A stretch of 64,000 nucleotides of DNA from Stenotrophomonas pavanii. GTDB lineage: Bacteria; Pseudomonadota; Gammaproteobacteria; Xanthomonadales; Xanthomonadaceae. How positions within the stretch are numbered: position 1 is the stretch's first letter; every line of letters begins with the position of its first letter. The notes beneath the pieces are model-generated. The model searched no databases. It saw only the letters and a program-made list of their open reading frames with translations, and was not told the DNA's origin. Made by a program: the position numbers and the translations under genes. Location of the stretch: contig NZ_FNFQ01000004.1 in assembly GCF_900101175.1 (NCBI RefSeq), positions 124,001 through 188,000 on the forward strand. Direction: 5' to 3'. Positions 59,620 through 64,000 of the stretch are shown here, piece after piece.

Positions 59620-60663
59620 TCAGGCCGCGTGAGCGCAGCCACAGGCGGGCGCTTCGGCGCTGATATCGGCGTGCACGGTGCCACCGCGGTCGTGGCCCTC
59701 GGCATCCACCTGCACCGCCATGGGCTGCAGCCCCAGCCGCGCGAACAGGGCCAGGTCGCGTTCGCTCTCCGGGTTGCCGGTGGTCAGCAGCTTGTCGCCG
59801 TAGAAGATCGAGTTGGCACCGGCCACGAAGCACAGCGCCTGCAGTTCGTCGCTCATCGCCTCGCGACCGGCCGACAGCCGCACCATCGAGCGCGGCATGG
59901 CGATGCGCGCCACCGCGATCATGCGCACGAACTCGAACGGGTCCAGTTCGGCACTGCCATGCAGCGGCGTGCCCGCCACCTGCACCAGCTTGTTGATCGG
60001 CACCGAATCGGGATGCGCCGGCAGCGTGGCCAGTGCCAGCAGCAGGCCGACGCGCTGCGCGCGCGTCTCGCCCATGCCGACGATGCCGCCGCAGCAGGTC
60101 TTCAGGCCGGCATCGCGCACGTGCGCCAGCGTGTCCAGGCGGTCCTGGTACTGGCGGGTGTGGATGATCGAATCGTAGTAATCCGGCGCGGTGTCGAGGT
60201 TGTGGTTGTAGTAGTCCAGGCCGGCGTCCTTCAACGCGCGCGCCTGTTCGCCGCTGAGCATGCCCAGCGTGGCGCAGGTCTCCAGGCCCAGTGCTTTCAC
60301 CCCGGCGATCATCGCCGCCACCTTCGGGATGTCGCGGTCCTTCGGCGATCGCCACGCGGCACCCATGCAGAAGCGCGATGCGCCAGCGGCCTTGGCCTGG
60401 CGTGCCTTGGCCAGCACCGCGTCGGTGTCCATCAGCTTCTGCGCGTTCACCCCGGTGCTGTAGCGCTGTGCCTGCGGGCAGTACGCGCAGTCTTCCGGGC
60501 AGCCGCCGGTCTTCACCGACAGCAGGGTGGACACCTGCACCTGCGACGGGTCGAAGTGCTCGCGATGGACCGCGGCGGCGCGGAACAGCAGCTCGGGGAA
60601 CGGCAGATCGAACAGCGCCTGCAGTTCGTCGTGTTGCCAGTCGTGGCGGATGGCAGCAGCCAT
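59620..60663 (-). CDS. bioB: Biotin synthase
   Basis: This 347-residue radical-SAM enzyme inserts sulfur into dethiobiotin. The CxxxCxxC motif is in [21 protein letters not shown], and the [16 protein letters not shown] and [16 protein letters not shown] segment ([17 protein letters not shown]) carries the second cluster cysteines. It is the first gene of the operon and its start at 60663 lies 58 bp downstream of a BirA-like operator. bioD and bioA are not in the window. Confidence 0.97.
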   Translation of the reverse strand: MAAAIRHDWQHDELQALFDLPFPELLFRAAAVHREHFDPSQVQVSTLLSVKTGGCPEDCAYCPQAQRYSTGVNAQKLMDTDAVLAKARQAKAAGASRFCMGAAWRSPKDRDIPKVAAMIAGVKALGLETCATLGMLSGEQARALKDAGLDYYNHNLDTAPDYYDSIIHTRQYQDRLDTLAHVRDAGLKTCCGGIVGMGETRAQRVGLLLALATLPAHPDSVPINKLVQVAGTPLHGSAELDPFEFVRMIAVARIAMPRSMVRLSAGREAMSDELQALCFVAGANSIFYGDKLLTTGNPESERDLALFARLGLQPMAVQVDAEGHDRGGTVHADISAEAPACGCAHAA

Positions 60664-60720
60664 GGCGGGACCTTGGATACGAGTGGAGCGAGGGCGGCAG
60701 TGTGGGTGGGCGCCCTCGGA

Positions 60721-60754
60721 CTGTCAACCAAATTGCCGATTTCTAAGTTTACGG
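60721..60754 (-). promoter_or_regulatory. BirA-type biotin operator overlapping the bioB promoter
   Basis: CTGTCAACC and AGTTTACGG are 16 bp apart, as the half-sites TTGTAAACC and GGTTTACAA are in the E. coli operator; the spacer starts AAATTG, as in E. coli read in this direction. A perfect -35 hexamer TTGACA on the minus strand lies in the left half-site, so BirA bound to biotin would block the promoter. The -10 box is weak. Confidence 0.72.
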
Positions 60755-60823
60755 TGTAAAAGGGTGCTAAAACGACACTCTGCGGTGTACGTTTGCTGCT
60801 GCGTACGGATTCGCGAGTTTCCC

Positions 60824-61387
60824 TTGGACAGCTATCAGACCTACCCGCCCCGCCGTGATGCCGTCCTGTGCAGTCTTGCCGAACTGCCCGACGGCGGCCT
60901 GCGCGTGGTGCTGGATGATCTGCGCCAGTCCGACACGCCAGGGCAGTGGAAGCACCACGTCTTCGTGACCTTCAAGGATTACCCGGCAGGGCAGCTCGAT
61001 CCGGCGACGTTGCCGAAAGAGGAGCTCGAGGCTTTCGGCCACTATGTGCTGGTTCGCCTGTTGGCCATCAATGGCTGCCTGCGCGATACGGACGAGCGCT
61101 CCGACAACGATGCCCATCTCACTGACCAGGCGCGGCAGAACATCGCCGCGCTGACCAACGAGGACATCGCCTCGATCGATGAGCAGCTGTTCTCCCTCTG
61201 CGACGGGCAGTTCCGAAAGATCGCCTGTATTGTGGGCATGGTCATGTCGCTGCAACCGAAGTGCCGATCGGGAATTCCCGATGTGTTCTATGCACAGCGT
61301 GTACGCATGCTGGTGGAACGGGGCGTGTTGCAGGCGCAGGGCGACCTCACGCGGATGGGCTGCTGCGAAGTGCGCATCCGGCAGTAG
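60824..61387 (+). CDS. DUF3658-like protein
   Basis: This 187-residue cytosolic protein probably starts at the TTG at 60824 (LDSYQTYPPRRDA), because no ATG or good ribosome-binding site is near; a GTG at 60785 is possible. Two parts are visible: an N-terminal half with LRVVLDDLRQSD and YVLVRLLAINGCLRDTDE, and a C-terminal helical half with LTNEDIASIDEQLFSLCDGQFRK and FYAQRVRMLVERGVLQAQGDLTRM, resembling DUF3658. It is 70 bp after the biotin operator and reads away from it. Confidence 0.62.
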   Translation: MDSYQTYPPRRDAVLCSLAELPDGGLRVVLDDLRQSDTPGQWKHHVFVTFKDYPAGQLDPATLPKEELEAFGHYVLVRLLAINGCLRDTDERSDNDAHLTDQARQNIAALTNEDIASIDEQLFSLCDGQFRKIACIVGMVMSLQPKCRSGIPDVFYAQRVRMLVERGVLQAQGDLTRMGCCEVRIRQ

Positions 61388-61446
61388 GCTTGCGCCAACC
61401 AGGACCTCGTTGGAACTGTGCTTACATCTACCTGCTGGAAGGACAC

Positions 61447-61554
61447 ATGCTGAAGTTCATCCAGAAGATGGCGGCAGCTAGGGCAAAGAAGGATGCGCAT
61501 GGAACCGGACACGATGCCGCAGGGCGGAAAGCTGCTGATACTCGATCTGGATGA
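61447..61554 (+). CDS. Short leader ORF overlapping the FCP1-like phosphatase gene
   Basis: A 35-codon frame starts MLKFIQKMAAARAKK with a good GGAAGG ribosome-binding site 7 bp upstream. It ends 56 bases inside the phosphatase gene, whose AAGGA site and start lie within it. It may regulate translation of the phosphatase by coupling, or be a small basic protein. No similarity is known to me. Confidence 0.4.
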   Translation: MLKFIQKMAAARAKKDAHGTGHDAAGRKAADTRSG

Positions 61555-62059
61555 GACGCTGGTGCATGCCAGCGAGCGTGAACTGGAGCGACCCGCGGAT
61601 TTCCGCCTCGTCGGCTACCACGTCTACCTGCGGCCCCATCTGCAGGCATTCCTCGACTATGCGTTTGCCCATTTCACGGTGGGTGTGTGGACGTCGTCCG
61701 GGCAACGGTACGCCGAACCGCTGGTGGACCGGCTGATGCCGGGGCGTCCGCTGGCGTTCCTGTGGTCCGCGCCGCGGTGCAGCATGGCCCGTGATTGGGA
61801 AACCGGCGGTTACACCTCGCAGAAGCGGCTGGGCAAGCTGAAGCGCCACGGCTTCCGTTTGGAGCAGATGATCGGTATCGATGACACGCCCGGCAAGTAC
61901 GCCAGAAACTACGGAAATCTGGTCGAGGTGCGTGAGTTCACCGGTGATCCGGCTGATGACGAGCTGGCCCATCTGCAGCGATATCTGGAGTGGCTGCGGC
62001 AGCAGCCCAACGTGCGTGCGGTGGAGAAGCGCCGGTGGCGGGAGCGTCTGCACGCGTAG
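61499..62059 (+). CDS. HAD family phosphatase of the FCP1/NLI-interacting type
   Basis: This 186-residue enzyme has the DxDxT motif LLILDLDETLVHA (Asp16, Asp18), then YLRPHLQAFLDYAF, VGVWTSSGQRYAEPLVDRL and IGIDDTPGKYARNYGNLVEV. These segments match the FCP1/Scp1 C-terminal domain phosphatases that act on phosphoserine in eukaryotes; bacterial homologues are sporadic with unknown substrates. The start at 61499 has the ribosome-binding site AAGGA eight bases upstream. It is preceded by a leader ORF and followed by the ClC gene after 123 bp. Confidence 0.86.
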   Translation: MEPDTMPQGGKLLILDLDETLVHASERELERPADFRLVGYHVYLRPHLQAFLDYAFAHFTVGVWTSSGQRYAEPLVDRLMPGRPLAFLWSAPRCSMARDWETGGYTSQKRLGKLKRHGFRLEQMIGIDDTPGKYARNYGNLVEVREFTGDPADDELAHLQRYLEWLRQQPNVRAVEKRRWRERLHA

Positions 62060-62182
62060 GTATCTGCACACGGCAGGTGCTATCGGCGAGCACCCGCACT
62101 TGCGCGTTTCACCGCATCCTGCAAGGCCTGCAGCCACAATAGCCGCTGCCCAACGCAAGCGCTGGCGCGCAGACTGTGCCCC

Positions 62183-63523
62183 ATGACCGATCTCCATCGC
62201 CTCCGCGGCCGCATCACCGCGCTGGTTCTCAGCGAAGCCTGGCGCCGTCGTGCCGCGCTCTGGGGCGGCGCTGTGGCCGTAGCGCTGGTGGCCATCCTGT
62301 TCGCCAAGGCCAGCGACGCGGCCTTCCATCTGTTCCAGCGCATCACCGCGCACTCGCCATGGTGGGCCCTGCTGTTAACGCCCGGCATCTTCGCGCTGCT
62401 GGCCTGGCTCACGTCCGGTGTGCTGAAACCCACGCGGGGCAGCGGCATTCCGCAGGTCATCGCTGCGTTGGACAAGCCCGATGAGCCCTTCCGGAAGACC
62501 AATCTGTCGCCTGCGGTCTCAGCCGGCAAGCTGCTGCTGACCTCGTTTTCGCTGCTCGGTGGCGCGTCCGTTGGCCGCGAGGGCCCGACCGTGCATGTGG
62601 GTGCCAGCCTGATGTACCTGTTCGGCCGCTGGTTCGGCTTCAAGGATCCCCGCGAGCTCTCGCATTTCCTGCTGGCCGGGGGTGCAGCGGGCATTGCCGC
62701 GGCGTTCAACACGCCGCTGGCCGGTATCGTCTTCGCCATCGAGGAGCTCAGCGGCCGTTTCGAGCATCGGTTCTCCGGCACCCTGCTGACCGCGGTGATT
62801 GTCGGCGGCGTGGTGTCGCTGGGCCTGCTCGGCAACTACACCTACTTCGGCCATGTGAGCGCGCGGTTGCCGCTGGGACAGGGCTGGCTGGCGATCCTGC
62901 TGTGCGGCGTGGTGGCCGGGTTGCTGGGCGGCCTTTTCGCGCGCGCGGTGCTGGCCAGTGCGGCGGGCCGCCCGCGTTGGCTGGGCCAGCTGCGGCAGCG
63001 GCATCCGGTGCTGCTGGCGGCAGGCTGCGGCCTGGTGGTGGTGGCGCTGGCGTTGACCTTCGGCGACGGCGCGTTCGGTACCGGCTACGAGCAGGCGCGC
63101 AGCCTGGTGCAGGGGCAGGCGATGGTCGGCCACGAGTTCGGGTTGATGAAGCTGCTGGCCAACCTCGCATCGTACGTGGCCGGTATTCCCGGCGGCCTGT
63201 TCTCGCCGGCGTTGGCGGTCGGTGCGGGACTGGGCCACAACCTGGCGGTGCTGATGCCGGGCGTGGATCCGCGTGCGTTCGTGCTGCTGGGCATGTGTGC
63301 CTACCTGACCGGCGTCACCCAGGCACCGCTGACCTCGGCAGTGATCTCGCTGGAGCTGACCGATAGTGGTGATCTGCTGCTGCCGATCCTGGCCACGGTG
63401 CTGATCGCGCGGGGCGTGTCCGGGCTGGTATGCCGGGTGCCGATCTACCGTGGGCTGGCGGAGGTGTTGCTGGCGTCGGCCGTTGCATCAACCGGGCCTG
63501 TGCAGGGCGAACGCCCTTCCTGA
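62183..63523 (+). CDS. ClC family chloride/proton antiporter or channel
   Basis: This 446-residue inner-membrane protein has ClC selectivity motifs GSGIPQV (about 87-92), GREGPTVHVG with the gating Glu133, and GGLFSPALAVGAGLGHNLA. The proton-transfer glutamate is probably in the AIEELSGRF segment, so an exchanger is likely. About 18 helices with a dimer fold are expected. No C-terminal CBS domains are present. ClC exchangers contribute to acid resistance. Confidence 0.92.
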   Translation: MTDLHRLRGRITALVLSEAWRRRAALWGGAVAVALVAILFAKASDAAFHLFQRITAHSPWWALLLTPGIFALLAWLTSGVLKPTRGSGIPQVIAALDKPDEPFRKTNLSPAVSAGKLLLTSFSLLGGASVGREGPTVHVGASLMYLFGRWFGFKDPRELSHFLLAGGAAGIAAAFNTPLAGIVFAIEELSGRFEHRFSGTLLTAVIVGGVVSLGLLGNYTYFGHVSARLPLGQGWLAILLCGVVAGLLGGLFARAVLASAAGRPRWLGQLRQRHPVLLAAGCGLVVVALALTFGDGAFGTGYEQARSLVQGQAMVGHEFGLMKLLANLASYVAGIPGGLFSPALAVGAGLGHNLAVLMPGVDPRAFVLLGMCAYLTGVTQAPLTSAVISLELTDSGDLLLPILATVLIARGVSGLVCRVPIYRGLAEVLLASAVASTGPVQGERPS

Positions 63524-63615
63524 TCGGTAGCACCCTCCGCTGTTGCGGGCAGCCCCGACACTGCCATCGGTCCTTCGCCGATGGCCGCACGGGGGGGCGC
63601 GATGAAGCATGGGGG

Positions 63616-63882
63616 ATGCGTATTGATCTCCTGCATTCGGCAACCCGTGTCTCCCGCGCACTGTTGGGCATCCTGCTGCCACTCCGCTGCCTGGTCTGCG
63701 GCGATCCGGGCCATGATGATCTCGATCTGTGCCGCGCCTGCCTTGCCGAACTGCCCTGGGCCGGTCGTGCCTGCCTGCGTTGTGCGCTGCCGTTGCCGGA
63801 CGCGGCCCTGATCGTCTGCGGCAGCTGCCGCGAGGAAGCACCGCCGCAGAGGGCCACGCATGCCAGCCTGCTGTACCTGCCT
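63616..63882 (+). pseudogene. comF: comF, truncated by insertion of lower-GC DNA
   Basis: Codons 1-89 encode the zinc-ribbon N-terminus of ComF: LRCLVCGDPGHDDLDLCRACL, RACLRCALPLP and CGSCREEAPPQRATHASLLYLP. Homologues then continue with a phosphoribosyltransferase domain beginning with a segment like PLDRLLPRFKFH. Here the frame changes to THVRNDWRQNSTMF and stops at 63945. No PRTase domain follows in the window. The start has MRIDLLHSATRVSRALLG. The gene must be non-functional unless the rest lies elsewhere. Confidence 0.8.
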
Positions 63883-64000
63883 ACGCACGTTAGAAATGAT
63901 TGGCGGCAGAATTCCACAATGTTTGTCGCTGATCTCTTCCGATAGTTGCGGTAGAGTCCAAAAGCTACGTGCCACTCAATTCTAGCTGAGGTACACCTTT
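63883..64000. mobile_element. Left or right end of an element inserted in comF
   Basis: The last 118 bases are clearly poorer in G and C than the flanking chromosome and do not resemble comF. They include TAGAAATGATTGGCGG, ATTCCACAATGTTTGTCGC and CTCAATTCTAGCTGAGGTAC. No transposase is visible because the window ends. The change occurs at 63882/63883. Confidence 0.6.

Overview
The window is a high-GC gammaproteobacterial chromosome segment, almost certainly from the Stenotrophomonas maltophilia complex. Four things point there: a complete smeSR-smeABC efflux locus, a dipeptidyl peptidase IV with the catalytic residues of the crystallised S. maltophilia enzyme, many GTAG-type extragenic palindromes (SMAG/REP), and a RAYT transposase. 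I see no tRNA, rRNA or CRISPR array.

Layout. 1-3.5 kb: 3'-incomplete panE, an ABC-2 exporter pair, a ferredoxin-NADP reductase. 3.6-6.9 kb: two tandem secreted AA10 chitin monooxygenases and a DUF1203 gene. 7-11.7 kb: a membrane diguanylate cyclase, then a lipoprotein hydrolase coupled to a NatAB-like exporter. 11.7-13.8 kb: RAYT transposase inside inverted palindromes, an AraC regulator and a small orphan gene. 13.8-21.4 kb: lipid-anchored TonB-domain protein, UPF0114, GST, DPP IV, Coa1-like protein, DUF885 peptidase. 21.5-31.2 kb: small envelope genes, bestrophin, hemB, aroE, dinG, ilvD. 31.6-34 kb: ygiB/ygiC-like pair plus a zinc-ribbon gene. 34.1-40.9 kb: six-gene MoxR/DUF58/DUF4129/SpoIIM/RDD operon with overlapping genes. 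41-42.5 kb: gamma carbonic anhydrase and a nucleotidyltransferase. 42.6-50.6 kb: smeSR divergent from smeABC. 50.8-55.5 kb: mnmG, a structured non-coding region, a lipoprotein, a PLP dehydratase and a YdcF protein. 55.8-60.8 kb: biotin operon bioB-bioF-bioH-SDR-bioC behind a BirA-type operator. 60.8-64 kb: DUF3658 gene, an FCP1-like phosphatase, a ClC transporter, and a comF gene cut by lower-GC DNA at the right edge.

Most notable signals. (1) A sigma-54-type promoter at 52784-52800 lies upstream of a about 120-nt structured RNA ending in an intrinsic terminator, with no reading frame, and has an enhancer-like inverted repeat upstream. (2) A RAYT gene is bracketed by inverted copies of a roughly 30-bp palindrome arm. 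The same arm occurs alone at 13.76 kb and as a perfect hairpin inserted inside a SMAG pair at 29.27 kb. Repeats supply the stop codons of three genes. (3) comF is interrupted near 63882. Functions are read from motifs and family knowledge; no database search was run.
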